From positions 1-22,657 of the IMG/VR virus record IMGVR_UViG_3300009076_001666: DNA of 22,657 nt; one strand, 5' to 3'. The stretch is from a virus. Under the pieces are notes generated by a model that did not search any database, was not told the DNA's origin, and saw only the letters and a program-made list of their open reading frames with translations. The position numbers and the translations under genes are program-made. This document shows, piece after piece, positions 1 through 6,484 of the stretch (positions within the stretch are counted from its first letter, which is position 1; each line of letters opens with the position of its first letter).

Positions 1-177
1 CATGGCCGAACGCACACCATAACTGCGCGCCTCATAATTACAGGTGGCAATCACCCCGCGCCGATCCGCCGAACCACCGACCGCCAAGGGCTTGCTGGCC
101 AGGCTCGGGTCATCCCGCATCTCGATTGCCGCGTAGAAGCAGTCGCAATCGACGTGGATGATCTTTCTTTGCTTCAT
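1..177 (-). CDS. dinB: DNA polymerase IV, N-terminal part (runs off the left edge)
   Basis: Reading leftwards from ATG 177 gives 59 residues beginning [20 protein letters not shown], the start of a Y-family translesion polymerase. The HVDCDCFYA motif carries the first metal-binding Asp and the steric-gate region (FYA), and the following [26 protein letters not shown] matches the fingers/palm start of DinB. The enzyme extends primers past lesions during the SOS response. The rest of the gene lies outside the window. No strong Shine-Dalgarno precedes the ATG, and I found no LexA box in the roughly 500 bases upstream, although dinB is commonly SOS-controlled; this suggests that the prophage separates the gene from its native promoter (inference). 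Best read as the chromosomal flank of the prophage. Confidence 0.93.
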   Translation of the reverse strand, partial: MKQRKIIHVDCDCFYAAIEMRDDPSLASKPLAVGGSADRRGVIATCNYEARSYGVRSAM

Positions 178-686
178 AAGATATTGATATTCATGGCATT
201 AAGAATAAATCTTCCAAAAAATACCCGCATCAATACCCGCTATTTTATCCACTTGGAGCTCGGACAACGTCTGACAAAATGGTGTGAATGCTTTCCGACA
301 GACGGCTGACATCGTACGCAATGATACCCACGTTTGCTGCTATCGAACTGCACCACCATCTATACAAAAGGCCCGGTATCACAGAATGTACCTGCGGTCC
401 CGGACCTCACTGTCTCCACATAGTGGTATTGCTCGGGTTCAGCATGTCCAGCTCAGGCCCCGGCCCGCCGCCAACACCCTGTAAGGCCGATAGTCTGCTT
501 CGTATCACTGGGCTGCCCTAGCGTTGGTTGATCTTTACAAATTCTGTTGCCGCTACAAAGGCCTGTTATTGGCTACCGTAAGCAACAACGATCGGCCAGA
601 AGCGGGTGCTGGGGGTCGATAGAAATAGCTCACAAACGGAAACTCTCCAGTGGTATCGAAAGCCGAAGCGGAGTAAGGGGGAGAGC
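178..686. other. 509-base gene-poor stretch, likely chromosome/prophage junction
   Basis: No open frame here has a convincing start, ribosome binding site or recognisable protein; the two short plus-strand frames between 284 and 521 have proline-rich, composition-driven translations and look like chance. A tandem 9-base repeat AATACCCGC occurs at 220-228 and 232-240 (12-base period), and a related GATACCCAC at 323-331. Because dinB is chromosomal and the following genes are cargo of a prophage, an attachment site should lie in or near this stretch, but its partner is outside the window and cannot be compared. Confidence 0.5.
220..240 (+). repeat. Tandem AATACCCGC repeat between dinB and prophage cargo
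   Basis: Two identical 9-mers AATACCCGC separated by ATC, giving a 12-base period, lie about 45 bases upstream of the dinB start. Short direct repeats of this kind occur as integrase arm-binding sites or near attachment cores, which would fit the position at the edge of the prophage. No integrase or second attachment site is in view, so the role is a guess. Confidence 0.4.
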
Positions 687-1676
687 ATGAAAAAAATAAC
701 TGCGGGTCACGGAGAGCCCCGCTACACGCTTTACATTCCGCTTGTGATGCATCGTTTATCGCGGCCCATCGATTTGCAGCTACTGGCAAGCGAGCTCGGC
801 AAGAAGCTTTCCGTGGAAGATGCAACGATTCACGGGAGTAACGGCTGGGAGCAGTTGCGCATGGGGCCGTTTGCTACTGAGGAGATGGCTAATGAGGTCT
901 TCCATCGCACCATTCGCTATCTCGTGACGCTTTGTGTCCAGGCCCAGTATCCAATTTTCTTTGGCCAGGAGCTTATGAAGGTAAGTGTGCCAGATGTGCT
1001 CTTGACCTTCGGCTTCGACGCCTCTATCGATGCGTTCGTGAATTTGGCTAGTGCGGTGGTCGTTCCTGAGCACCTCCAGGTTTATGACCAAGGCGTCATG
1101 CTGGGGCATGTCGATCCTCAAATGAGATCTCAGCAACTACGCGATGCTTTGGATCTGACGTGTGACCTGCCAGGCCCTCTTCTTCCCAAAGTACGTCTCG
1201 CTGTGGAGGCCTACATCGCTGCGTGTGCCACGCACACCCCCATGATGAAATTCGTTGGATTCGTAATCTGCTTAGAAACCCTGTGCGAACAGGAGAGTAG
1301 GCCTCCGGCCGAAGTCGCAGCATTAAAAGCGATTAGGACTTCTCTAAAGAAATTGGACTTTGCCACTGCTGATACGGTCCATGAGAGCATGTTGCAAGCG
1401 ACTTTAGAGTCCATCAGCAGGATTCAGAAGTTGTCGATAGGAGCGCAATTTCAGAGGCTCATCGTGGCGCACTCAACCAGCATCGCCACGCATCTGGAAC
1501 ATGGCCATCCTTGGATCAACGATATGAAAGAGGCGGCCAAATCTATTTACGCCATGCGCAGTAAGATCGTCCACGAAGGAAATTGGGGCGTTGACCATGA
1601 TTCGACTTGGATAGCGCAAAATTTCGCCAAAGTAGCGGCCAAAGCCGTCTTGCTGGACAAGCTCAGCAAACCTTAA
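687..1676 (+). CDS. HEPN-domain protein, ApeA-like (candidate RNase/defence protein)
   Basis: The 329-residue protein starts at ATG 687, preceded by a good Shine-Dalgarno (AAGGGGGAGAGC); the frame is open further upstream, but without a start signal. The C-terminal third is helical and ends with MRSKIVHEGNWG, where R291 and H296 form the R-x4-H motif that is the RNase active site of HEPN domains. The preceding FVGFVICLETLCEQ segment and the spacing resemble the Apea-like HEPN family. The N-terminal two thirds show no domain I know. HEPN proteins of this class are RNases in abortive-infection and toxin systems. It stands alone between the chromosomal dinB and a convergent umuD-like gene, with no antitoxin-like partner next to it. 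The motif is visible; the RNase activity and the defence role are inferred. It could also be a non-catalytic HEPN protein. Confidence 0.62.
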   Translation: MKKITAGHGEPRYTLYIPLVMHRLSRPIDLQLLASELGKKLSVEDATIHGSNGWEQLRMGPFATEEMANEVFHRTIRYLVTLCVQAQYPIFFGQELMKVSVPDVLLTFGFDASIDAFVNLASAVVVPEHLQVYDQGVMLGHVDPQMRSQQLRDALDLTCDLPGPLLPKVRLAVEAYIAACATHTPMMKFVGFVICLETLCEQESRPPAEVAALKAIRTSLKKLDFATADTVHESMLQATLESISRIQKLSIGAQFQRLIVAHSTSIATHLEHGHPWINDMKEAAKSIYAMRSKIVHEGNWGVDHDSTWIAQNFAKVAAKAVLLDKLSKP

Positions 1677-1772
1677 TGAGTAGCAGCCTTCGGGGACGAT
1701 TCCTCGCTATTGGAAGTTATTTGGAAAAAGTTAGGCGCTGCGGGCAATTCATCACCCAGGGCAATGGTTGGC

Positions 1773-2210
1773 TCAAGCATGATGGCGGTGGCGGCGCAGG
1801 CTGTCCGTCACAACACCCCATATCAGCAGCTCATCGCCTTCCATGACGTAGCGTGGCGGGTACTTGGGGTTCTCAGAGCACAGCACGTATTGCTGGCCGT
1901 TGCGCGAGAGGCGTTTGACGAAGGTCTCCCCGTTTAGCTCAGCCACGACAATATCGCCGTGCTGCACCGGCAGGGCCTTGCTGATGATCAGGATGTCATC
2001 CTCAAAGATACCCACGCCCGTCATGCTGTCGCCGATCACCCGCACCAGGTAGGTGTGCGGTGCATCGATGTCCAGCAGCTCATCGAGGGATAGCTTTTGC
2101 TCAAGATGATCCAGCGCAGGGCTTGGAAAGCCGGCCGGAATGCGGAAGGAATAAAAGGGCAGCTCGATTGCTGAACGGCCCAGGGGGCCGAGGAATATTG
2201 CAGTGGCCAT
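1773..2210 (-). CDS. umuD: UmuD/LexA-like self-cleaving S24 peptidase
   Basis: The 145-residue protein is the size of UmuD (139 in E. coli) and has no DNA-binding domain. The expected Ala-Gly cleavage site is A26-G27 (IPAGFPSP), the nucleophile is S62 in GDSMTGVGI, and the general base is K99 in TFVKRLS; the 37-residue Ser-Lys spacing equals that of UmuD. After RecA-stimulated self-cleavage, UmuD' joins UmuC to form translesion polymerase V. No umuC follows: the next gene downstream is the convergent HEPN gene, so this is an orphan that may modulate a host UmuC or polymerase, or regulate another phage protein (inference). It is divergent from the GIY-YIG gene, and a SOS box and sigma70-like promoter precede it. 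Confidence 0.85.
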   Translation of the reverse strand: MATAIFLGPLGRSAIELPFYSFRIPAGFPSPALDHLEQKLSLDELLDIDAPHTYLVRVIGDSMTGVGIFEDDILIISKALPVQHGDIVVAELNGETFVKRLSRNGQQYVLCSENPKYPPRYVMEGDELLIWGVVTDSLRRHRHHA

Positions 2211-2232
2211 TGAGGGATGCTCTTTCAGAATA

Positions 2233-2248
2233 CTGTATTTTTATGCAG
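2233..2248 (-). promoter_or_regulatory. LexA (SOS) box upstream of umuD-like gene
   Basis: CTGTATTTTTATGCAG keeps both the CTG and CAG half-site ends and the AT-rich centre of the gammaproteobacterial LexA operator, with one change in the ACAG half. It lies 23-38 bases upstream of the umuD-like ATG (2210) and overlaps the likely -10 element, so LexA binding would block transcription until DNA damage. Confidence 0.8.
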
Positions 2249-2268
2249 TTATTTTATCACCATGTGAA
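2240..2268 (-). promoter_or_regulatory. Sigma70-like promoter of umuD-like gene
   Basis: Read on the minus strand, a -35 TTCACA (2268-2263) is followed by a 17-base spacer and a -10 CATAAA (2245-2240). The -10 sits inside the SOS box. Matches to consensus are partial, but spacing and position relative to the operator are right. Confidence 0.45.
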
Positions 2269-2388
2269 GCGTCACCCATCAGCTAACGACAAGCACCGGT
2301 GATAGAGTGCGTGCAGCCATGCCTACCAACCTATACCCAGGGATGGTTCAAGCCACTAGTGATTGGTACAGGAACAAGGAGAGAAAGG

Positions 2389-3753
2389 ATGAGCCTGAGT
2401 GATTACTTCAAAGGACCAGCTCACAGGCAGCGCGCTGAACAACTTGAACAGCAGCTGACTAAACTTCAAGGCGAACTCGATCAAGTCAAAGCGCTAGCGC
2501 AGAAGTTCGGCGCAATGGATGCACTGCAAATCCAACACGAAATCGAACGCGAGAACCAAAGACTGCAGACCCTACGCTCAACTGCAAAGAGCGCCGAGAA
2601 CAACATCGCTGAACTCGCCCAGCGATCCAACCAGCTGCTTGACCAGATACTGGTACTGGAAGAGACGATACTTCTAGAAAGCTTTGCGCTCTACGAACCC
2701 AAGTTCAAGATGAGTTCAAGTACCGACTACAAGACCCGCCTTGCTGCAGTCCGCGAGCGGCAGAAAGAGATGATAAAAAGAGGAGAAGCTGCAACGGGGA
2801 ACATGGGCTGGGAGGTTAACGGGAGCAAGGCTGAAGGTCGAAAACTCGTCAATGACATGATCAAGCTGGTCATCCGCTCCTTTAACAACGAAGCCGACTA
2901 CTGCGTTGATAACGTAAAGTTCGACAACATTGAGTTGGGCGAAAAACGCATCCTCAAATCCTTCGAAACCTGTAACCGCCTCGGCCGGGTGATGACTGTC
3001 GAGCTTTCGAGCAAGTACCTAAAGCTCAAGCTTGACGAACTGCACCTTTCACATGAGTTCCAGATCAAAAAGCAGGAAGAGAAGGAGGAAGCTAAGCGTG
3101 TTCGTGAAGAACTGCGCGAGCAGCAAAAGCTTGAGCAGGAAATCCGAGCTGCGCGGGATAAGATCGCCAAAGAGCGCAAACACTTCACTAACGCGCTCAA
3201 AGACCTCCAAGCGCGACTCGATAAAGCCACCGATGAAGAAGAACGCGCAACTCTATTAGCTAAAGTGGCGGAAGTCGAAGCTGGCAAAGCCGAGCTAGAG
3301 AGTGAAGAGAAGCTCATAGACTACCGCGAGCAGAATGCCAAAGCAGGCTACGTTTACGTGATCTCGAACTTGGGCGCTTTTGGCGAAGGGGTTTACAAAA
3401 TCGGCATGACCCGGCGCCTTGAACCAATGGAGCGCGTCGACGAATTGGGTGATGCATCAGTACCGTTCTGGTTTGATGTTCACGCTATGGTCTTTTCAGA
3501 TAACGCACCTGGCCTGGAAGCAAAACTACACGAGCGCTTCGCCGCTGGGCGCCTGAATAAGGTGAACGGCCGCAAAGAGTTCTTCAGAGCCGATATTGCT
3601 GAAATTGAGGCTGTGATTCGTGAAAACTATGACGCAGCAGTTGAAGTCGTCCATGAGGCCTCTGCAGAGCAATACCGTGAGAGCTTACGCATGGCCATGC
3701 CTGCACCCTCTATACAGCAATCGGAACACGTTGCCGCTTTGAGCTTGAACTGA
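2389..3753 (+). CDS. DUF4041 / GIY-YIG (T5orf172-type) nuclease with coiled coils
   Basis: The 454-residue protein starts at ATG 2389 behind AAGGAGAGAAAGG; 30 further open codons upstream lack such a signal. Residues about 14-90 are an acidic/glutamine-rich coiled coil, about 105-215 resemble DUF4041 (YEPKFKMSSSTDYKTRL), and about 220-312 form a second, highly charged coiled coil. A C-terminal GIY-YIG domain of the T5orf172/MUG113 type spans about 320-400: YVYVISN at 321, VYKIGMTRR at 335 with the catalytic Arg, and LHERFAAGR plus KEFFR near the end. Family members cut DNA by a single-metal mechanism and are common in phages and in islands. Its target is not known. A hairpin at 3773-3796 follows the gene. 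It is divergent from the SOS-controlled umuD-like gene. Composition does not differ strikingly from its neighbours. Confidence 0.85.
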   Translation: MSLSDYFKGPAHRQRAEQLEQQLTKLQGELDQVKALAQKFGAMDALQIQHEIERENQRLQTLRSTAKSAENNIAELAQRSNQLLDQILVLEETILLESFALYEPKFKMSSSTDYKTRLAAVRERQKEMIKRGEAATGNMGWEVNGSKAEGRKLVNDMIKLVIRSFNNEADYCVDNVKFDNIELGEKRILKSFETCNRLGRVMTVELSSKYLKLKLDELHLSHEFQIKKQEEKEEAKRVREELREQQKLEQEIRAARDKIAKERKHFTNALKDLQARLDKATDEEERATLLAKVAEVEAGKAELESEEKLIDYREQNAKAGYVYVISNLGAFGEGVYKIGMTRRLEPMERVDELGDASVPFWFDVHAMVFSDNAPGLEAKLHERFAAGRLNKVNGRKEFFRADIAEIEAVIRENYDAAVEVVHEASAEQYRESLRMAMPAPSIQQSEHVAALSLN

Positions 3754-3772
3754 CCTACCCTTCATTGATCCA

Positions 3773-3796
3773 CCGCCCTTTCGCTGAATCGGGCGG
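3773..3796. terminator. Strong GC hairpin between convergent genes
   Basis: CCGCCC (3773-3778) pairs with GGGCGG (3791-3796), and the loop contains an inner TTC/GAA pairing. It lies between the stop of the GIY-YIG gene and the stop of the convergent 56-aa gene, where a two-way terminator is expected, but no T tract follows on either strand. Confidence 0.4.
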
Positions 3797-3813
3797 CGGG
3801 GCTTACACAGCGA

Positions 3814-3984
3814 CTAGACCTTCCAAACCTGTTTAGCCTTTTCAAACCCCACCCACTTGCCATCCCGATCCAGCCCGCGCCCCACCATCAGCTGCGCTGC
3901 AATCGCTTGGGTATCAACCTCACCCTTTGCCATGGCATTCAGCAGTTCGGTGGGCAGGGGTTGGAGGTGCTCGAGCAGGTTCAT
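3814..3984 (-). CDS. Small phage protein of unknown function (56 aa)
   Basis: MNLLEHLQPLPTELLNAMAK begins at ATG 3984 behind a good AAAGGAATCGACA ribosome binding site; the open frame extends 20 codons upstream without one. The protein is soluble, with no signal peptide or membrane segment; residues 10-35 look helical, and the end is GKWVGFEKAKQVWKV. It follows the dam gene on the same strand with a 65-base gap, so the two are probably co-transcribed. I do not recognise a family and infer no function. Confidence 0.6.
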   Translation of the reverse strand: MNLLEHLQPLPTELLNAMAKGEVDTQAIAAQLMVGRGLDRDGKWVGFEKAKQVWKV

Positions 3985-4049
3985 TGTCGATTCCTTTATG
4001 GTTTCCGTTGGCACCAGTAACGCTCTGGTACCGAGGCATAGCAAGCGAA

Positions 4050-4853
4050 TCAGACGCCATCAAACAGGCCTCCGAGCGAAGCCGGCACCCAATTCATAAT
4101 CACCAACTCGCCCGTGGTTTCAGCCACGCCCTGGCGCTGGTTGGTGCAGCTGTAGCGGATATCGAGCTGCTCCATATGGAAGCCATCGAACGCCCGGCGG
4201 ATATCGTGGTGGTCGTTGATGCTGACCATCACCTTGCCTTTGCAGCGCCGCATGAAGTCGGCCATGCGCTCGTAGTTCTCATACGGGAAGTCGACGCCAT
4301 AGCCGGCTGTCTGCCAGTACGGAGGGTCCATGTAGTGGAAGGTGTGCGCTCGATCATAGCGTTCGGCGCACTCAAGCCACGGCAGGTTCTCCACATACAC
4401 ACCGGCCAGGCGCTGCCAGGCGGCGGATAGGTTCTCTTCGATGCGCATGATGTTCGGCGCCGGGCCTGTCGTCGCGGTACCGAAGGTTTGCCCGCTGACC
4501 TTGCCACCGAAGGCATGGTGCTGCAGGTAGAAGAACCGGGCAGCGCGCTGGATGTCAGTCAGGGTTTCCGGGCGGGTGATCTTCTGCCACTCGAACAGCT
4601 GCCGGCTGGAGAGCGCCCACTTGAATTGCCGCACGAACTCCTCGACGTGGTTCTGCACCACTCGGTACAGCGACACCAGGTCGCCGTTGATGTCGTTCAA
4701 CACTTCCACGGGCGCCGGCTGCGGCCGCATGAAGAACAGCGCAGCACCGCCGGCAAAGACTTCGACGTAACATTCGTGGGGAGGAAAGAGCGGGATAAGA
4801 CGGTCGGCCAGGCGGCGTTTGCCACCCATCCAAGGGATGATAGGACTGGTCAT
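4050..4853 (-). CDS. dam: DNA adenine N6-methyltransferase, D12 class (Dam-like)
   Basis: The 267-residue enzyme starts at ATG 4853 (MTSPIIPWMGGKRRLADRLI) behind AAAGG; the N-terminal PWMGGK is typical of D12 enzymes. The AdoMet-binding motif is FAGGAAL at 33-39, and the catalytic DPPY is at 176-179. It transfers a methyl group from S-adenosylmethionine to adenine in a short DNA site. With no restriction endonuclease beside it, it is an orphan phage methylase that most likely protects phage DNA from host restriction or alters replication or transcription timing (inference). The recognition sequence cannot be read from the protein; GATC is a guess. The 56-aa gene follows, and a SOS-like site lies 17-32 bases upstream of the start. 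Confidence 0.92.
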   Translation of the reverse strand: MTSPIIPWMGGKRRLADRLIPLFPPHECYVEVFAGGAALFFMRPQPAPVEVLNDINGDLVSLYRVVQNHVEEFVRQFKWALSSRQLFEWQKITRPETLTDIQRAARFFYLQHHAFGGKVSGQTFGTATTGPAPNIMRIEENLSAAWQRLAGVYVENLPWLECAERYDRAHTFHYMDPPYWQTAGYGVDFPYENYERMADFMRRCKGKVMVSINDHHDIRRAFDGFHMEQLDIRYSCTNQRQGVAETTGELVIMNWVPASLGGLFDGV

Positions 4854-4869
4854 AGAATGCAAACCTTTA

Positions 4870-4885
4870 CTGTATAAATAAACAA
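4870..4885 (-). promoter_or_regulatory. Possible LexA-type site before dam
   Basis: CTGTATAAATAAACAA agrees with 14 of 16 positions of the form CTGTATAAATATACAG that I recall for Pseudomonas LexA sites, but the last CAG is CAA. It lies just upstream of the dam ribosome binding site. Confidence 0.4.
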
Positions 4886-4891
4886 GTTCTA

Positions 4892-5004
4892 GGCTCTCCC
4901 CCGCTTCGTGCACGGAGTGGGAGCCTTGGCTTGGCTTGCAGGAATGGCTGCGGGTCGAGTGGCCTGCCCGGGTGCTGTAACACCTGAGCGGGTCGCTCTT
5001 TTTT
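4892..5004 (+). ncRNA. Candidate small structured RNA ending in a terminator
   Basis: The 289-base gap between dam (-) and the membrane protein gene (+) has no credible frame but carries, on the plus strand, a hairpin GGCTC-T-CCC (4892-4900) / GGGAGCC (4919-4925), then GGTG/CACC with a flanking CCCG/CGGG stem, and ends with a classical terminator. No plus-strand gene ends here, so either a small RNA or an insulating terminator is served. No promoter is obvious. Confidence 0.25.
4986..5004 (+). terminator. Rho-independent terminator (plus strand)
   Basis: GAGCG (4986-4990), loop GGT, CGCTC (4994-4998), followed by six T. The T tract is on the plus strand only. It lies 138 bases upstream of the membrane protein start and would insulate that gene from transcripts coming antisense through dam. 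Confidence 0.65.
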
Positions 5005-5142
5005 GCGCACAAATTTGCAACGCGGCTAGTTATGTTGAGCAACCGTGGCGAGGCATGTGCTTAATAGCAGGAGTGACGCTCAAGGGAGGGCTAGGACTAC
5101 CCTTCCCAGGTGCGGTTTTGACAAACATTTACAGGGATAACT

Positions 5143-5925
5143 ATGTTCTGGAGCAGAAACAAGACAGTACGAGTAGAGCTAACGAACCCACTATCCATAT
5201 CGGTATTGGTTTCAGGGGTCGATCAAACTCAAGCACAACCGGCCGTGCCTGAACCTCCAACTTTTGATATCGGACTAGCGATAAAGCTCACCAGTCTGAT
5301 GATTATTGTTGCACAGGGCGCATTGCTTATATATGGCTATTCGGTGCTGGTAGGTAACTATGATTTCTACGGCATCGATATCAACGAACTAGAAATCGGC
5401 AAACCCACACTTTTGCTGTACGGGTATATCTATGCCCTTTCAACCATATTCAAAGCAAGTGAAGGCGTACCTTATGCGGGTACTGCGGCGTTGCTAATGT
5501 TGTGCTTGCTCATAAGCGCGGTTTTTGTTTTCGCGTTGGTTGGTAAGGCTAAGGCCAGTATACGGGCTAGCGTTCTGTTCTCGCTTTTCATACCTTTAAT
5601 CTTCATATCCATCACCCCAGCACAAGGCATTAGCCTTGGCTTAGATATCGGGCAAGCAGATCTAAAGAAATTCATTGGGAGCGACCAAGGTGGAACGTAC
5701 AAGGCAGAACAAAGGATTACCACTGCAGACAATAAAACCCTCGTGGGGAAACTTATCTTAGCGGATACCCGTATCACCTTTTTGCTAACCAAAACCACGG
5801 TGGACAATAGCTGTGCGCCGACGTTGACGATTTACAAACTCAGTAATGCCAATAATAAAGTACTGAGAGAAACGGTGCTCACTCTCCAGGCAGATGATGC
5901 TCATCCCGCGCCAAAGGGCTGCTGA
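5143..5925 (+). CDS. Multi-pass membrane protein of unknown function (prophage cargo)
   Basis: The 260-residue protein starts at ATG 5143 with CAGGGATA upstream. Hydrophobic segments at about 45-70, 88-104, 111-133 and 141-160 suggest three or four transmembrane helices; an N-terminal tail of about 40 residues and a C-terminal domain of about 95 residues (165-260) are hydrophilic. The segment YDFYGIDINELEIGKPTLLLYG connects the first two helices. I do not recognise the family. It runs opposite to the lysis genes and its 3' end overlaps the end of Rz by 47 bases. It is more AT-rich than the tail genes and has its own upstream terminator, as expected of a moron. Superinfection exclusion at the inner membrane is one possibility, but nothing in the sequence proves it. 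It is not a typical holin, being on the opposite strand and too large. Confidence 0.7.
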   Translation: MFWSRNKTVRVELTNPLSISVLVSGVDQTQAQPAVPEPPTFDIGLAIKLTSLMIIVAQGALLIYGYSVLVGNYDFYGIDINELEIGKPTLLLYGYIYALSTIFKASEGVPYAGTAALLMLCLLISAVFVFALVGKAKASIRASVLFSLFIPLIFISITPAQGISLGLDIGQADLKKFIGSDQGGTYKAEQRITTADNKTLVGKLILADTRITFLLTKTTVDNSCAPTLTIYKLSNANNKVLRETVLTLQADDAHPAPKGC

Positions 5926-6484
5926 CGGCACGCGCATATGCTTGGCAAGCAGCCAAGGCTATCACTCCTGCATCTCCATCATTGGTGATCCCGATAATTC
6001 GTTGAGCATGCGCAGGGTCAAGTTCGGCTCTCGGGGCTCCATAAACCAAACCTCCGGCAACGGCGGTGGAAGGCACTCCACAGTGCTGACCTGCACCGGT
6101 CTTGTCGAGTAAGAATGACAGCCGTAGGTCAGCAGTAGCAAGACGATCAAGCAGACGCTTAGTAACGTTTTTTGCATCAGTCAACTTCCTATGGTGGATT
6201 TCTGAGTCAGCTTGCAGTGCGACTTCGAGTTTCAGTCGCTTGTCGTGCTCGCTCCTTTGCTGCGCAGCTGCTGCACGCTGGATTTCGGTAAGGGTGTCGG
6301 CATGAAGTTTGTCGCGGCTGGCAAGTTGCTGCTCAAACCCCCGGCCCTGACGCTGTAATTGCTCGCCGTAGCGGTAAGCCTGGAACTGAGCGGCAGTACC
6401 AGCTGCCAGGGCCATCAGCACAGCTATGGCAAGACCAATTGCGAGCAGTCGATATTGCGTGGGGATTAGGCTGTAGATATTCAT
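5879..6484 (-). CDS. Rz: Inner-membrane spanin Rz
   Basis: The 201-residue protein has an N-terminal membrane anchor (about 12-33: LLAIGLAIAVLMALAAGTAA) followed by a long periplasmic coiled coil rich in Gln, Glu and Arg (about 35-120), the arrangement of the Rz i-spanin. With Rz1 it bridges and fuses inner and outer membranes at the end of lysis. Its ATG overlaps the endolysin stop (ATGA), so it is translationally coupled. The C-terminal 80 residues, beyond the usual coiled coil, partly encode Rz1 in another frame, and the last 47 bases overlap the convergent membrane-protein gene. Confidence 0.85.
   Translation of the reverse strand: MNIYSLIPTQYRLLAIGLAIAVLMALAAGTAAQFQAYRYGEQLQRQGRGFEQQLASRDKLHADTLTEIQRAAAAQQRSEHDKRLKLEVALQADSEIHHRKLTDAKNVTKRLLDRLATADLRLSFLLDKTGAGQHCGVPSTAVAGGLVYGAPRAELDPAHAQRIIGITNDGDAGVIALAACQAYARAVSSPLARDEHHLPGE
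5962..6177 (-). CDS. Rz1: Outer-membrane spanin lipoprotein Rz1, embedded in Rz
   Basis: The 71-residue protein MQKTLLSVCLIVLLLLTYGC has a lipoprotein signal peptide with lipobox LTYGC (lipidated C20); the mature part is about 52 residues and proline-containing (LPPPLPE), as in Rz1 o-spanins. It lies completely within Rz in another frame, with its own Shine-Dalgarno AGGAAG seven bases before the ATG. Frame, size, lipobox and nesting together make the call firm. Confidence 0.88.
   Translation of the reverse strand: MQKTLLSVCLIVLLLLTYGCHSYSTRPVQVSTVECLPPPLPEVWFMEPREPNLTLRMLNELSGSPMMEMQE

Noticed and set aside
284-521. Two overlapping short plus-strand frames with Pro/Gly/His-rich translations
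   Set aside because: No ribosome binding site, no recognisable protein, composition-driven; treated as non-coding.
1773-2210. Reading the UmuD-like protein as the phage CI/LexA-type repressor
   Set aside because: It has no N-terminal DNA-binding domain and its length and Ser-Lys spacing match UmuD.
2898-3317. Ser-rich minus-strand frame opposite the coiled coil of the GIY-YIG gene
   Set aside because: Typical antisense of Lys/Glu-rich coding (Ser/Leu/Arg-rich); not a protein-like sequence.
4908-5252. 114-codon plus-strand frame before the membrane protein gene
   Set aside because: Crosses a strong terminator, lacks a Shine-Dalgarno and overlaps the better-supported start at 5143 in another frame.
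5143-5925. Reading the multi-pass membrane protein as the missing holin
   Set aside because: Opposite strand to the lysis genes, 260 residues, with a large hydrophilic C-terminal domain; not holin-like.
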